This document shows positions 45,393-54,412 of a stretch of 64,000 bases of DNA, in pieces. The stretch's first letter is position 1, and every line of letters begins with the position of its first letter. A program made the position numbers and the translations under genes. This stretch comes from an uncultured Tateyamaria sp. (GTDB lineage: Bacteria; Pseudomonadota; Alphaproteobacteria; Rhodobacterales; Rhodobacteraceae), in assembly GCF_947487805.1 (NCBI RefSeq), contig NZ_CANKXW010000001.1:124001-188000 (forward strand). Direction: 5' to 3'. The notes under the pieces are model-generated. The model was not told the DNA's origin. It saw only the letters and a list, made by a program, of their open reading frames with translations, and did not search any database.

Positions 45393-46247
45393 ATGGAATA
45401 TATTCAGAATTTGATGTCCACCGAGGTGTGGGACGGCAAGACGTTGGGCGATTTCATGTCGCTGGAGTTTCTGGCGTCGATTGTGGGGTCGGTTCTGGCC
45501 GCGATTGCCATTCTGTTCGTGGGTTGGACGATTGCGGCATGGGCCGGACGGCGGGTGCGCAAGATCGGCTTGAACCACCGGCATCTGGACGACACGCTGT
45601 TCAACTTCCTCGGCTCCTTGGTACGCTATATCATTCTGGGGTTCACCTTTCTGATCGTGCTGAACACCTTCGGGGTGCAGACGACATCTGTGGTGGCGGC
45701 CGTGGGTGCGGCCGGTCTGGCGATTGGTCTGGCCTTGCAGGGGACGTTGTCGAATGTGGCGGCGGGCGTGATGCTGATCCTGTTCCGACCGCTCAAGATC
45801 GGCGATTTTGTCGACGTGGCGGGCAAGATGGGCACGGTCAAGGACGTGACGCTGAACTTTACCGAGCTGGCGGACCTGAGCAATGTGCAGGTGATCATCC
45901 CCAATTCCGAGGTGTGGGGAAATGTAATCACCAACTATTCGATCTATCCCAAGCGCCGGGCCGAGTGGACGTTTGGTGTGGGATACGGTGTGAACCTGAA
46001 ACAGGCCGAGGATGTGATCCGCGACACGATCATGGCGGACGACCGGTCGCATAGCGATCCAGAGCCGTTCATTCAGGTGAACAATCTGGGCGACAGTTCG
46101 GTGGATTTCCTGGTGCGGGTGTGGTGCGACAGTGCTGTTTATTTCCAGTATCAGGCGGACATGAAGCGCAAGGTCAAGGAAGCGCTGGACGCGGCCGATG
46201 TGGATATTCCGTTCCCCACGCGTACGCTTGTTCAAGCGGCGGAGTGA
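45393..46247 (+). CDS. Small-conductance mechanosensitive channel
   Basis: A 284-residue MscS: three membrane helices, with the pore helix in GAAGLAIGLALQGTLSNVAAGVMLILFRP and the following FVDVAGKMGTVKDVTLNFT, IIPNSEVWGNVITNYS of the beta-domain. It opens under membrane tension and protects against hypo-osmotic shock, as expected for a marine organism. It closes the ridA-GDPD-FemAB-phhB operon and is ended by a bidirectional terminator. Confidence 0.95.
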   Translation: MEYIQNLMSTEVWDGKTLGDFMSLEFLASIVGSVLAAIAILFVGWTIAAWAGRRVRKIGLNHRHLDDTLFNFLGSLVRYIILGFTFLIVLNTFGVQTTSVVAAVGAAGLAIGLALQGTLSNVAAGVMLILFRPLKIGDFVDVAGKMGTVKDVTLNFTELADLSNVQVIIPNSEVWGNVITNYSIYPKRRAEWTFGVGYGVNLKQAEDVIRDTIMADDRSHSDPEPFIQVNNLGDSSVDFLVRVWCDSAVYFQYQADMKRKVKEALDAADVDIPFPTRTLVQAAE

Positions 46248-46255
46248 TCCAAAGG

Positions 46256-46284
46256 AAAAAGGCCCCCGATACCGGGGGCCTTTT
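46256..46284. terminator. Bidirectional Rho-independent terminator
   Basis: An 8-bp perfect stem GGCCCCCG/CGGGGGCC with a 4-base loop has A5 on its left (46256-46260) and T4 on its right (46281-46284). It serves both the convergent mscS (+) and the peroxiredoxin gene (-). Confidence 0.93.
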
Positions 46285-46310
46285 ACGACATTCCTGATTT
46301 GGCGCGCCGC

Positions 46311-46799
46311 TCACATGGCGTCGAGCAGGGCCTCGCCGCCGGAAACTTCGCACATGCCGGGATTTTCTTCTTCCTGGATCAGGGTAACGGTGCCGTTTTC
46401 CACCACCATCGCATAGCGTTTGGAGCGGTCGATGAGGCCCGCGGGCGGGGCGGAGAAGTCGCGGCCCATGGCCTTGGTGAACGCGGCCTCGGCGTCGCCC
46501 AGCATGGTGATGCCTGCGGCGGTGGCGCCTGTCGCCTCACCCCATGCCTTCATCACGAAGGGGTCGTTGACGGAGATGCAGATGATCTCGTCCACACCTT
46601 TTTCGGTGAACTGGTCCTTGGTCCGGATAAAGCTGGGCACGTGGGCGGTGCTGCACACGCCGGTATAGGCGCCGGGCAGGGCAAAGATCACGACCTTGCG
46701 GTCCTTGGTCTTTTCGCTGAGCTGGAGCGTGGCGGGGCCATCGTCGCCCAGATAGGACAGGGTTGCGTCGGGAAGTGTGTCGCCTTGGGAAATTGCCAT
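46311..46799 (-). CDS. Prx5/PrxII-type peroxiredoxin
   Basis: A 162-residue atypical 2-Cys/PrxII peroxiredoxin. The peroxidatic Cys is in PGAYTGVCSTAHVPSF (residue about 49), and ICISVNDPFVMKAW follows, as in human Prx5. It reduces hydroperoxides using glutaredoxin or glutathione/thioredoxin systems. No signal peptide is seen. It is divergent from the ferredoxin reductase-like gene with 87 bases between starts. Confidence 0.92.
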   Translation of the reverse strand: MAISQGDTLPDATLSYLGDDGPATLQLSEKTKDRKVVIFALPGAYTGVCSTAHVPSFIRTKDQFTEKGVDEIICISVNDPFVMKAWGEATGATAAGITMLGDAEAAFTKAMGRDFSAPPAGLIDRSKRYAMVVENGTVTLIQEEENPGMCEVSGGEALLDAM

Positions 46800-46886
46800 G
46801 TGTTTGGGCCTTTCTTGGAATTGCCTATGCCTTGGAGAGCGATATAGGCTGCGCGTCGGTAAAGGGCGAGAACAAAGGTTGGGCAA

Positions 46887-48089
46887 ATGAGCCATGTGGT
46901 GGTGATCGGGGCAGGGCAGGCGGGGTCGTCCTGTGTGGCCAAGTTGCGCAATGGCGGGTTCGAGGGGGCGGTGACGTTGATCGGGGCGGAGCCTGTGCCG
47001 CCCTATCAGCGGCCGCCCTTGTCCAAGGCCTATCTGCTGGGGGAGATGCCGCTGGAGCGGTTGTTCCTGCGCCCGGAGGCGTTTTATGCCGAACACGACA
47101 TTGATCTGCGTCTTGGGTCCGTGGTGACGGGGATCGATACGGGCGCGCAAACGGTGCGTGTGGGGGACGACGATCTGTCCTATACCGATCTGGTCTTTGC
47201 CACCGGGTCGGAGCCGCGCCGCCTGCCTGCGGCCATTGGCGGTGATCTGGACGGCGTGTTCGTGGTGCGCGATCTGGCGGATGTGGACGCGATGGCGCCG
47301 GTCTGTGCAGCGGGCAAGACGGTATTGATCGTGGGCGGCGGATATATCGGGCTGGAAGCGGCGGCGGTCTGTTCCAAGCTGGGTCTGAACGTCGTTCTGG
47401 TCGAGATGGCGGAGCGGATCCTGCAACGTGTGGCAGCACCTGAGACGAGCGACTATTTCCGCAGCCTGCATACCGGGCATGGTGTGGATCTGCGCGAGGG
47501 CGTCGGCTTGACCCGGTTGCTGGGCGACGCAGCCGTGACGGGGGCCGAGCTGACGGACGGCACCACGCTGGACGTGGATCTGGTGATTGTCGGTGTGGGC
47601 ATCACCCCGGCCACGGCGCTGGCCGAGGCGGCGGGTGTCGCACTCGACAACGGGATTGCCACGGATGCGCAGGGGCGGACCAATGTGCCTCATGTCTGGG
47701 CGGCAGGGGATTGCGCGTCGTTCCCATATCGCGGCGCGCGCATTCGGTTGGAAAGCGTGCCCAACGCCATTGATCAGGCGGAATGCGTGGCCGAGAACAT
47801 CATGGGGGCGGGCAAGGAATACGTCGCGCGGCCCTGGTTCTGGTCGGATCAGTACGATGTGAAATTGCAGATTGCGGGGCTCAACACCGGCTATGACCGC
47901 GTGGTGACGCGGGATGGCGGTGCGGCGCAGTCATTCTGGTACTACCGTGGCGACACCCTGTTGGCCGTCGATGCGGCCAATGATCCGCGCGCCTACATGA
48001 TCGGCAAGCGGCTGATCGAGGCGGGCAAGGATGCGGACCCGGCGGTGGTGGCGGACCCTGCGGGGGACCTCAAGGCGCTGCTCAAGTGA
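46887..48089 (+). CDS. FAD-dependent ferredoxin/rubredoxin-type reductase
   Basis: A 400-residue pyridine nucleotide-disulfide oxidoreductase. FAD motif GAGQAGSSCVAKLR at the N-terminus, NAD-binding GGGYIGLEAAAVCSKLG at about residue 150, and AAGDCASFP near residue 270 are present. Lack of the active-site CxxC and the C-terminal domain style fit ferredoxin reductases such as those for P450s or dioxygenases (ThcD/CamA-like). The electron acceptor is not encoded next to it. RsmD overlaps its end. Confidence 0.85.
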   Translation: MSHVVVIGAGQAGSSCVAKLRNGGFEGAVTLIGAEPVPPYQRPPLSKAYLLGEMPLERLFLRPEAFYAEHDIDLRLGSVVTGIDTGAQTVRVGDDDLSYTDLVFATGSEPRRLPAAIGGDLDGVFVVRDLADVDAMAPVCAAGKTVLIVGGGYIGLEAAAVCSKLGLNVVLVEMAERILQRVAAPETSDYFRSLHTGHGVDLREGVGLTRLLGDAAVTGAELTDGTTLDVDLVIVGVGITPATALAEAAGVALDNGIATDAQGRTNVPHVWAAGDCASFPYRGARIRLESVPNAIDQAECVAENIMGAGKEYVARPWFWSDQYDVKLQIAGLNTGYDRVVTRDGGAAQSFWYYRGDTLLAVDAANDPRAYMIGKRLIEAGKDADPAVVADPAGDLKALLK

Positions 48090-48634
48090 GGATCATTGCC
48101 GGGCGTTGGCGCGGTGTGCCGCTCGCTACGGTGGGCAAGGGCGATCCGGGGGCGCATTTGCGGCCCACGCCGGACCGGGTGCGCGAGAGCCTGTTTTCCA
48201 TGCTGACCCACCGCGACGTGATTGAAGGAGCGCAGGTGCTGGACCTTTTTGCAGGGACCGGCGCGCTAGGGTTCGAGGCGCTGTCGCGCGGGGCGGAACG
48301 GGTGGTGTTCGTGGAAAACGGACGTGTGGGCCAGCGGCTGATTTCGGAGAACATGGCCAAGTTGCAGGCAGGCGGGGCCGCGGCTTTGATGCGTGGGGAT
48401 GCCACACGGTTGGGGGCCAAGGCACAGGGCCCCTTTGATCTGGTGTTCCTCGACCCGCCTTATGGCAAGGGATTGGGACAAAAGGCGCTGGGGGCCGTGC
48501 ACGGTTGGTTGCGGCCCGGCGCGTTGGTTGTGTGGGAAGAAGAGCGTGTCATGGACGCGCCCGTAGGCTATGCGGCCGTGGACACGCGGCGGTTTGGCAC
48601 CGCGCACCTGACCCTGCTGGAGGCGGTTGCCTAG
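48086..48634 (+). CDS. rsmD: 16S rRNA (guanine-966-N2)-methyltransferase
   Basis: A 182-residue RsmD: RIIAGRWRG, LRPTPDRVRESLFSML, DLFAGTGALGFEALSRGA (SAM site) and the DPPYG catalytic motif. It methylates G966 in the 30S P site. The GTG start at 48086 overlaps the previous stop, coupling the two. Its stop overlaps the uraH stop on the other strand within a palindromic CTAG. Confidence 0.95.
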   Translation: MRIIAGRWRGVPLATVGKGDPGAHLRPTPDRVRESLFSMLTHRDVIEGAQVLDLFAGTGALGFEALSRGAERVVFVENGRVGQRLISENMAKLQAGGAAALMRGDATRLGAKAQGPFDLVFLDPPYGKGLGQKALGAVHGWLRPGALVVWEEERVMDAPVGYAAVDTRRFGTAHLTLLEAVA

Positions 48635-48990
48635 CTGCCGCGATAGGTCGAATAGCCAAAGGGCGAGAGCAGCAGCGGCACGTGGTAATGCGCGTCCGCG
48701 TCCGAGATACCGAACCGGATCGGGATCTGGTCGAGGAACTTGACCGCCTCACCGTTCAGCCCATGCGCATCGATATAGTCACCACAGAAAAAGATCAGTT
48801 CGTACTGCCCGGGCTTGAATTTGCCCTGCGGCAGGATGGGCGTATCGGTGCGCCCGTCGGCATTTGTCTCGGCCTCCGCAATCATGCGGTGGCTGTTGCC
48901 GGACACGACGTAGAGCGCAATCTTTATACCCGCAGCGGGCAAACCCCGCGCCGTGTCCAGAACATGTGTCGTCAGATATCCCGCAGCCAT
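48631..48990 (-). CDS. uraH: 5-hydroxyisourate hydrolase
   Basis: A 119-residue transthyretin-like HIUase with TTHVLDTARG at the N-terminus and the signature C-terminal YRGS (preceded by LLSPFGYST). Internal HYHVPLLL contains conserved His. It hydrolyses 5-hydroxyisourate to OHCU in urate degradation. Its partner OHCU decarboxylase is fused to allantoinase across the divergent promoter. No urate oxidase is visible. Confidence 0.95.
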   Translation of the reverse strand: MAAGYLTTHVLDTARGLPAAGIKIALYVVSGNSHRMIAEAETNADGRTDTPILPQGKFKPGQYELIFFCGDYIDAHGLNGEAVKFLDQIPIRFGISDADAHYHVPLLLSPFGYSTYRGS

Positions 48991-49052
48991 TGCATCCGGC
49001 CCCCGTTTCTCTCAGATTGAGCGCATCTCACTCTGATTACAAAGGGAAGTCC

Positions 49053-50474
49053 ATGGCAGACCTGCCACCACGATATCCGCGCGACTTTCACGGCCATGGG
49101 GCGGACCGACCCGATGCGGCCTGGCCAGGCGGTGCACGCGTCGCCGTGTCGTTTGTGCTGAACTACGAAGAGGGGGGCGAGAATTGCCTGCTGCACGGCG
49201 ATGCCGCGTCCGAGGCGTTCCTGTCCGAGATCGTGGGCGCCGCCCCGTGGCCGGGGCAGCGGCATTGGAACATGGAATCGATCTATGACTATGGCGCGCG
49301 TGCGGGGTTCTGGCGGCTGCACCGTCTGTTCACCGAGAGCCGTGTGCCGGTGACGGTTTACGGCGTGGCCACGGCGCTGGCGCGCAGCCCCGCGCAGGTC
49401 GAGGCGATGCAGGAGGCCGAGTGGGAAATCGCGTCGCACGGGCTGAAATGGATCGACTACAAGGACCACACGCCAGAAGACGAGGCGGCGGACATGGATG
49501 CGGCGATCGCGCTGCACACTGAGGTGACGGGCACGCCCCCGCGCGGTTGGTACACGGGCCGCTGTTCGGTCAACACCGTGGCGCTGGCGGCGGCGCGCGG
49601 GTTCGACTGGATCAGCGACACCTATGACGATGACCTGCCCTACTGGACGCGTGTTGGCGACCGGGATCAGCTGATCCTGCCCTATACGCTCGATTGCAAC
49701 GACATGCGCTTTGCCACGCCGCAGGGGTTCAATTCGGGCGACCAGTTCTTTGCCTATCTGCGCGACACGTTCGACGCGCTCTATGCCGAAGGGGTGGCAG
49801 GGCGGCCCGCGATGATGTCCGTGGGCCTGCATTGCCGCCTGATCGGGCGACCGGGTCGGGTGCAGGCGCTGCGCCGGTTCATCGACTATGTGCAGGGGTT
49901 CGAAGGGGTGTGGTGCGCGCGCCGTCAGGACATCGCCGCGCATTGGGCCGACGCGCATCCGCCGGTGCAACCGCGCGGCTGGCACCTGCTGGACCGAGCG
50001 GCGTTCGTGGACCTGTTCGGCTCCATTTTTGAACACTCCCCATGGATTGCCGAGGGCGCGCATGCGCTCGAACTGGGGCCTGCCCATGATACACCCCAAG
50101 GGCTGCACAATGCGCTCTGCCGTGTCTTCCGCGCCGCCTCGCAGGACCAGAGGCTGGGCGTGCTGCGCGCCCACCCCGATCTGGCGGGCAAGCTGGCCGC
50201 GGCCAAGCGTCTGACGGCGGAGAGTACATCCGAACAGGCCAGCGCAGGCCTCGATGCGCTGACCGACGACGAACGCCACCAGTTCGACACGCGCAACAGC
50301 ACCTATGTGGCCAAGCACGGGTTCCCCTTCATCATCGCGGTCAAGGATCACGACAAGGCGGGCATTCTGCGCGCCTTCGACCGGCGGATCGGCAATGACA
50401 CGGACACTGAAATGGCCGAAGCCTGCCGACAGGTCGAACGCATCGCGCGCCTGCGGTTGGAGGCGATGGGATGA
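49053..50474 (+). CDS. Fused PuuE-type allantoinase and OHCU decarboxylase
   Basis: A 473-residue fusion. Residues about 1-305 are a PuuE-type allantoinase of the polysaccharide-deacetylase superfamily (YPRDFHGHG, VSFVLNYEEGGE, WEIASHGLKWIDY, WYTGRCSVNT). Residues about 306-473 are OHCU decarboxylase (UraD), with RAHPDLAGKLA and HGFPFIIAVK and the catalytic His in HPDL. The fusion makes (S)-allantoin and hydrolyses it to allantoate in one chain. The ATG at 49053 follows AAAGGGA. It overlaps the next gene by ATGA. Confidence 0.93.
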   Translation: MADLPPRYPRDFHGHGADRPDAAWPGGARVAVSFVLNYEEGGENCLLHGDAASEAFLSEIVGAAPWPGQRHWNMESIYDYGARAGFWRLHRLFTESRVPVTVYGVATALARSPAQVEAMQEAEWEIASHGLKWIDYKDHTPEDEAADMDAAIALHTEVTGTPPRGWYTGRCSVNTVALAAARGFDWISDTYDDDLPYWTRVGDRDQLILPYTLDCNDMRFATPQGFNSGDQFFAYLRDTFDALYAEGVAGRPAMMSVGLHCRLIGRPGRVQALRRFIDYVQGFEGVWCARRQDIAAHWADAHPPVQPRGWHLLDRAAFVDLFGSIFEHSPWIAEGAHALELGPAHDTPQGLHNALCRVFRAASQDQRLGVLRAHPDLAGKLAAAKRLTAESTSEQASAGLDALTDDERHQFDTRNSTYVAKHGFPFIIAVKDHDKAGILRAFDRRIGNDTDTEMAEACRQVERIARLRLEAMG

Positions 50475-51280
50475 CATACGCCTTTCCCCCCGGCGGATTG
50501 CCCGGCCAGAACGAAAACCCAGAAAGCACCGCGGTCTTCACCGAAGCCTATGCGGTGATCCCTGCCTCGGTGCAACGCGACATCGTCACGTCCTTTCTGC
50601 CCGGCTGGGACCGCACGCGCGCGTGGATCCTCGCGCGCCCGCTCAGCGGCTTTGCCGAGACCTTCGCGCAATACGCCATCGAGCTTGCCCCAGAAGGCGG
50701 CAGCAACGACCCCGAACCGGACATGGACGCCCAGGCCGTGCTGTTCATGGCGCACGGCACCGCGCACCTGACCGTGGGCGCGGACCTGCACGAACTGCGC
50801 GCGGGCAGCTTTGCCTATATCCCGCCGGGCGCACGCTGGACCCTGTGGAACCGGTCGGATGCGCCCTGCGGCGCGCACTGGATCCGCAAGAAATACGTGC
50901 CGGGGGCAGGTGTGGGTCTGCCCGAGGCGGTCGTGACCCACGACACGGATGTCCCCGCCGCCGCCATGCCTGATTGTGGCAACCTCTGGGCCACGCAGCG
51001 TTTCCTCGACCCGCTCGATATGCGCTATGACTGCCACGTCAACATCGTGAACTTCCAACCGGGCGGGCGCATCCCCTTTGCGGAAACCCACGTGATGGAA
51101 CACGGGCTCTACGTGCTCGAAGGCACCGCACGCTACCTGCTGAACCGCGACTGGGTCGAGGTGGGCCCGGGCGACTTCATGTGGCTGCGCGCCTTCTGCC
51201 CGCAAGCCTGCATCGCCACAGGCGACGGCCCGTTCCGCTACCTGCTCTACAAGGACGTGAACCGCCATGTCCCGCTCTGA
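50471..51280 (+). CDS. allE: (S)-ureidoglycine aminohydrolase (double-cupin)
   Basis: A 269-residue bicupin with two cupin cores, FMAHGTAHLTVG and later ETHVMEHGLYVLEGTARYLLN, the latter carrying the EH...E metal ligands of the UGHY/AllE family. It releases ammonia from (S)-ureidoglycine to give ureidoglycolate, the step after allantoate deamidation. Such genes are often labelled bifunctional allantoicase/ureidoglycine aminohydrolase. It overlaps its upstream partner and extends 14 bases past the next start. Confidence 0.88.
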   Translation: MTYAFPPGGLPGQNENPESTAVFTEAYAVIPASVQRDIVTSFLPGWDRTRAWILARPLSGFAETFAQYAIELAPEGGSNDPEPDMDAQAVLFMAHGTAHLTVGADLHELRAGSFAYIPPGARWTLWNRSDAPCGAHWIRKKYVPGAGVGLPEAVVTHDTDVPAAAMPDCGNLWATQRFLDPLDMRYDCHVNIVNFQPGGRIPFAETHVMEHGLYVLEGTARYLLNRDWVEVGPGDFMWLRAFCPQACIATGDGPFRYLLYKDVNRHVPL

Positions 51281-51746
51281 GATCAAGGCGCAACCCCTGA
51301 CCGCCCGGGCCTTCGCCCCCTTCGGCGATGTGCTGGACTGCGCCGGTGATCCGGACAAGATCATAAACGCCGGCCTCTGCGGCCGCTACCACGACCGGGC
51401 GCAGATGGACTTCACCGGTGGCCGTGCAGGCATCAGCCTGTTCCAGGCCCAACCCCGCCAACTGCCCTACACGCTCGACCTGCTGGAACGACACCCGGAC
51501 GGCTCGCAATGCTTTGTCCCGATGTCGGAACACGGCTTCCTCGTCACCGTGGCCCGGGACAAAACCGCCACGCCACAGGCATTCCTTACGGCACCGGGCC
51601 AAGCGATCAACTTCCACCGTGGCACATGGCACGGCGTCCTGACCCCGCTGCACGCACCGGGCCTCTTTGCCGTCATCGACCGCATCGGACCGGGCGCAAA
51701 CCTCGAAGAACACGCACTCGACCCCGGCTACACTATCACCGCCTGA
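51267..51746 (+). CDS. allA: Ureidoglycolate lyase
   Basis: A 159-residue AllA: PLTARAFAPFGDVLD, FTGGRAGISLFQAQPR, LERHPDGSQCFVPM and NFHRGTWHGVLTPL contain the conserved His/Glu ligands. It cleaves ureidoglycolate to glyoxylate and urea, finishing the purine route. The start overlaps allE by 14 bases. A GC-rich hairpin element follows the gene. Confidence 0.93.
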   Translation: MSRSEIKAQPLTARAFAPFGDVLDCAGDPDKIINAGLCGRYHDRAQMDFTGGRAGISLFQAQPRQLPYTLDLLERHPDGSQCFVPMSEHGFLVTVARDKTATPQAFLTAPGQAINFHRGTWHGVLTPLHAPGLFAVIDRIGPGANLEEHALDPGYTITA

Positions 51747-51757
51747 TCTTCCTTTCG

Positions 51758-51806
51758 CGACAAATACCTCGGGGGAGGCGCGCATGCGCCGGGGGCAGAG
51801 CCCCCT
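51758..51806. other. GC-rich hairpin element in convergent gap
   Basis: An AAATACCTCGGGGGAGG-like run, the palindrome GCGCATGCGC (51780-51789) and a stem GGGGGC-AGA-GCCCCC (51791-51805) form a compact element, similar in style to elements often seen between Rhodobacteraceae genes. It may act as an mRNA-end structure for both neighbours. No T run follows. Confidence 0.5.
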
Positions 51807-51841
51807 GAAACATGTCGTGCGCGGCACGCGCGCCGCAAGGA

Positions 51842-52603
51842 TCAGCCGGGATTGCGCTCGGCCCAGCCGGCGAACACCTTTTCCAGCGCGACCACCACGT
51901 AATAAAGGACAATCCCCATCAGCGCCAAGGCGATCAGCACCGCGAACATCAGCGGGTAATCCGCACTGATCTTGCCGCTGTCAAACAAATGCCCCAGCCC
52001 GCGGCCATGCGGCTCCACGATCTCCATCAGGTTGGTCCCGATAAAGGCCAGCGTCACCGCCACCTTCAGCGCGCCAAAGAATTCCGGCAGCGTCTTGGGC
52101 AAGGCGATCTTCCAGAAGATCGTGAACTTCGACGCGCCCAGCGATGCAAGGATATCGCGGTATTCCGGCTCCAGCGTCGACAGCCCGATGGACACCGACA
52201 CGGCGATGGGAAAGAACGAAATCAGGAACGCGATCAGGATCGTGTTCATGTCGTGCTGGCCCACGAACATCAGCGCCACGATCGGCACCACGGTCGCCTT
52301 GGGGATTGCGTTGAACCCAACCAACAACGGATAAAGCGCATCGCGCATCGTCTTGGACAGGCCCATGATCATGCCCAGAAACACGCCGAACACCACCGCC
52401 AGCAACAGGCCCGCCACCGTGCGCCACAGCGTGTCCCACCCGTATTCCAGAAACAGGCCGCGGAACTTCCAGAACGCGGGCCAGATGTCGCTGGGCGAGG
52501 CCATCTTGTAATTCGGCCAGCCATTGACCCAGACCAGCCACTCCCAGAACAGACCAAAGAGGATGAGCGCGGCCAGAGGCACGCCGATCTGGCGAAGGGT
52601 CAT
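51842..52603 (-). CDS. ABC transporter permease (nitrate/sulfonate/taurine class)
   Basis: A 253-residue permease with about six membrane helices, starting with a helix (QIGVPLAALILFGLFWEW). The EAA-like loop SLGASKFTIFWKIALPKTLPEFFGALKV is the cytoplasmic contact site for the ATPase. It belongs to the SsuC/TauC/ThiX class. The ATG at 52603 overlaps the ATPase stop. The substrate may be a purine-degradation product given its neighbours, but no direct evidence exists. Confidence 0.9.
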   Translation of the reverse strand: MTLRQIGVPLAALILFGLFWEWLVWVNGWPNYKMASPSDIWPAFWKFRGLFLEYGWDTLWRTVAGLLLAVVFGVFLGMIMGLSKTMRDALYPLLVGFNAIPKATVVPIVALMFVGQHDMNTILIAFLISFFPIAVSVSIGLSTLEPEYRDILASLGASKFTIFWKIALPKTLPEFFGALKVAVTLAFIGTNLMEIVEPHGRGLGHLFDSGKISADYPLMFAVLIALALMGIVLYYVVVALEKVFAGWAERNPG

Positions 52604-53382
52604 GCCGCGTCCCTTCCTTGGGCGATGCGGATCTGCTGACGCAGGATGTTCAGCGCCTCCGCACTTTCGGGGGTATAGAGCATTTCGATGTCCCGTTCGC
52701 CGGTCAGGTGCACATCCATCACGTATTGCGTACGCGCGGGCCGTCCCGACAGCACAATGACCTGATCGGTGAGAAAGATGCTCTCGCGCAGGTCGTGGGT
52801 AATCAACACGCCGGTGAACGGCTCTTCGGCTTTGACCTTGTGCATGGTCTGCCACAGGTCCTCGCGCGTGAACGCATCCAGCGCGCCAAAGGGTTCGTCG
52901 AGGATCAGCACCTCGGGCTTGTGCACAATCGACCGGCAGAGCGACGCGCGCTGGCGCATGCCGCCGGACAGTTCTGAGGGGCGTTTGTCTTCGAATCCCG
53001 ACAGCCCGACAAGGTCCAGCAAGTGCCGCGCGCGGTCCTCTTGTTGGCGTTTATTCATGCCGGTGGAGACGATCTCAAGCGGCAGCATCACGTTTTGCAG
53101 GATCGTCCGCCATTCCAGCAGGACAGGGTTCTGAAAGGCCATGCCAACGGTGGATTTCGGCCCCTTGACCAGATCGCCGTGCAGCCAGACCTCGCCCTCA
53201 TCAGGCTTCATCAGCCCGGCCACGAGCCGCGTCAACGTGGATTTGCCGCAGCCCGAGGGGCCAACGACAGCGGCAAAGCCGCCTTCGGGCACGGACAGCT
53301 CCAGCCCGTCCAGAACGGGCAGCGGGCCGGAGGGGGTTTTGTAGGCGTGGCGCACGCCCTTGATATCAATCAGGTTTGTCAT
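52600..53382 (-). CDS. ABC transporter ATP-binding protein (SsuB/TauB-like)
   Basis: A 260-residue NBD with Walker A GPSGCGKST, Q-loop MAFQNPVLLEWRT, signature LSGGMRQRASLCRSI, Walker B VLILDEPFGALD and the switch His in ITHDLRE. It powers the adjacent permease. It follows the substrate-binding gene by 22 bases, with all three in one operon. Confidence 0.92.
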   Translation of the reverse strand: MTNLIDIKGVRHAYKTPSGPLPVLDGLELSVPEGGFAAVVGPSGCGKSTLTRLVAGLMKPDEGEVWLHGDLVKGPKSTVGMAFQNPVLLEWRTILQNVMLPLEIVSTGMNKRQQEDRARHLLDLVGLSGFEDKRPSELSGGMRQRASLCRSIVHKPEVLILDEPFGALDAFTREDLWQTMHKVKAEEPFTGVLITHDLRESIFLTDQVIVLSGRPARTQYVMDVHLTGERDIEMLYTPESAEALNILRQQIRIAQGRDAA

Positions 53383-53404
53383 GGGCGTGCGCCGTCTTTC
53401 CCGC

Positions 53405-54412
53405 TTACTTCAACATCCGCGCATCTGCTGCGGGCAGGTACGCGTCGGTGAAATAGAGGCTCGCGTCGGGCGCATTTTGGAACTCGTAGGTTTCACCCAA
53501 CTGGCCCAGAGCGGTCTCCATGCGCGCGGCATCCACACCGCCCATCCCGTTGGCGGCCACGTTGTCGGTCAGCACGTTGGCGTCGATGGCCAGTTGCAGG
53601 CGGCGGGTTTCCAGCGCCGCATCTGCTGCCGGGTTCCGCTCGATCAGGCTTTCGATGGCCTTGGCGGGATCGGCGATGGCGTCTTTCCAACCTGCGGCCA
53701 CAGCGGTGAGAAAGCCGGTGACGATCTCGGGGTTTGCGCTGGCAAAGTCGGTGTTGACGATGATCGCGTTGCCGTAAAGCTCAAGCCCGTAATCCGCCAT
53801 GAGGATGGTGGAGATGTCTTCCTCCGGCACACCCAGACGCACGAGGTTCAAGAAGGACGAGAAGCTGAACCCTGTCACAGCCGCCACATTGCCTTCGGCC
53901 AGCATCGGCTCGCGCGTGGGAAAGCCCACAGGCTCGACCGTGATCTTGTCGACGTCGAGGTTGTTTGCGGTGGCAAAGGCCGGGAACTGCGCCCAAGCGC
54001 CGTCCGGGGGCGGGGCACCCAGCACGCGACCTTCGAGGTCCTTGGGCTCGGAGACGCCCAGCGACTTGCGGCCCACGATGGCAAAGGGCGGTTTGTCATA
54101 GACCATCATCACGGCTGTGACCGGCGCGCCGGGGTTCTGGTCGAGGAATTTGACGAGGCTGTTGATGTCGGCAAAGCCCATGGGGAAGGCGCCCGTGGCG
54201 ACCTTGGGAATGGCGTCGAGCGATCCCTGACCGGCAGAGATTTCGACGTCCAGATCGGCGGCACCAAAGTGGCCATTGTCGATGGCGGCGAAATAGGGGG
54301 CGGCGGGGCCTTCGAATTTCCAGTCGAGCGCGAAGGGCACCTTGGTTTCGGCCATGGCCGCGCCAGTCATGAGGGCGGCTGCGGCAAAGGCCGCAAAGGT
54401 TTGTCTGATCAT
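53405..54412 (-). CDS. NMT1/THI5-type substrate-binding protein of the ABC transporter
   Basis: A 335-residue periplasmic protein with a signal peptide (RQTFAAFAAAALMTGAAMAE), then the NMT1 fold: VPFALDWKFEGPAAPYFAA, AIPKVATGAFPMGFADINSLVKF, and VVGFPTREPMLAEGNVAA-like region. Family members bind pyrimidine precursors, sulfonates, nitrate or related small molecules. In front of purine-degradation genes it may bind allantoin, hydantoin or urea-like ligands, an inference from position. It is divergent from the class III aminotransferase. Confidence 0.85.
   Translation of the reverse strand: MIRQTFAAFAAAALMTGAAMAETKVPFALDWKFEGPAAPYFAAIDNGHFGAADLDVEISAGQGSLDAIPKVATGAFPMGFADINSLVKFLDQNPGAPVTAVMMVYDKPPFAIVGRKSLGVSEPKDLEGRVLGAPPPDGAWAQFPAFATANNLDVDKITVEPVGFPTREPMLAEGNVAAVTGFSFSSFLNLVRLGVPEEDISTILMADYGLELYGNAIIVNTDFASANPEIVTGFLTAVAAGWKDAIADPAKAIESLIERNPAADAALETRRLQLAIDANVLTDNVAANGMGGVDAARMETALGQLGETYEFQNAPDASLYFTDAYLPAADARMLK

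Noticed and set aside
48864..50474. Extended start for the PuuE-UraD fusion
   Set aside because: The extra residues overlap uraH on the other strand, and a good ribosome site precedes 49053.
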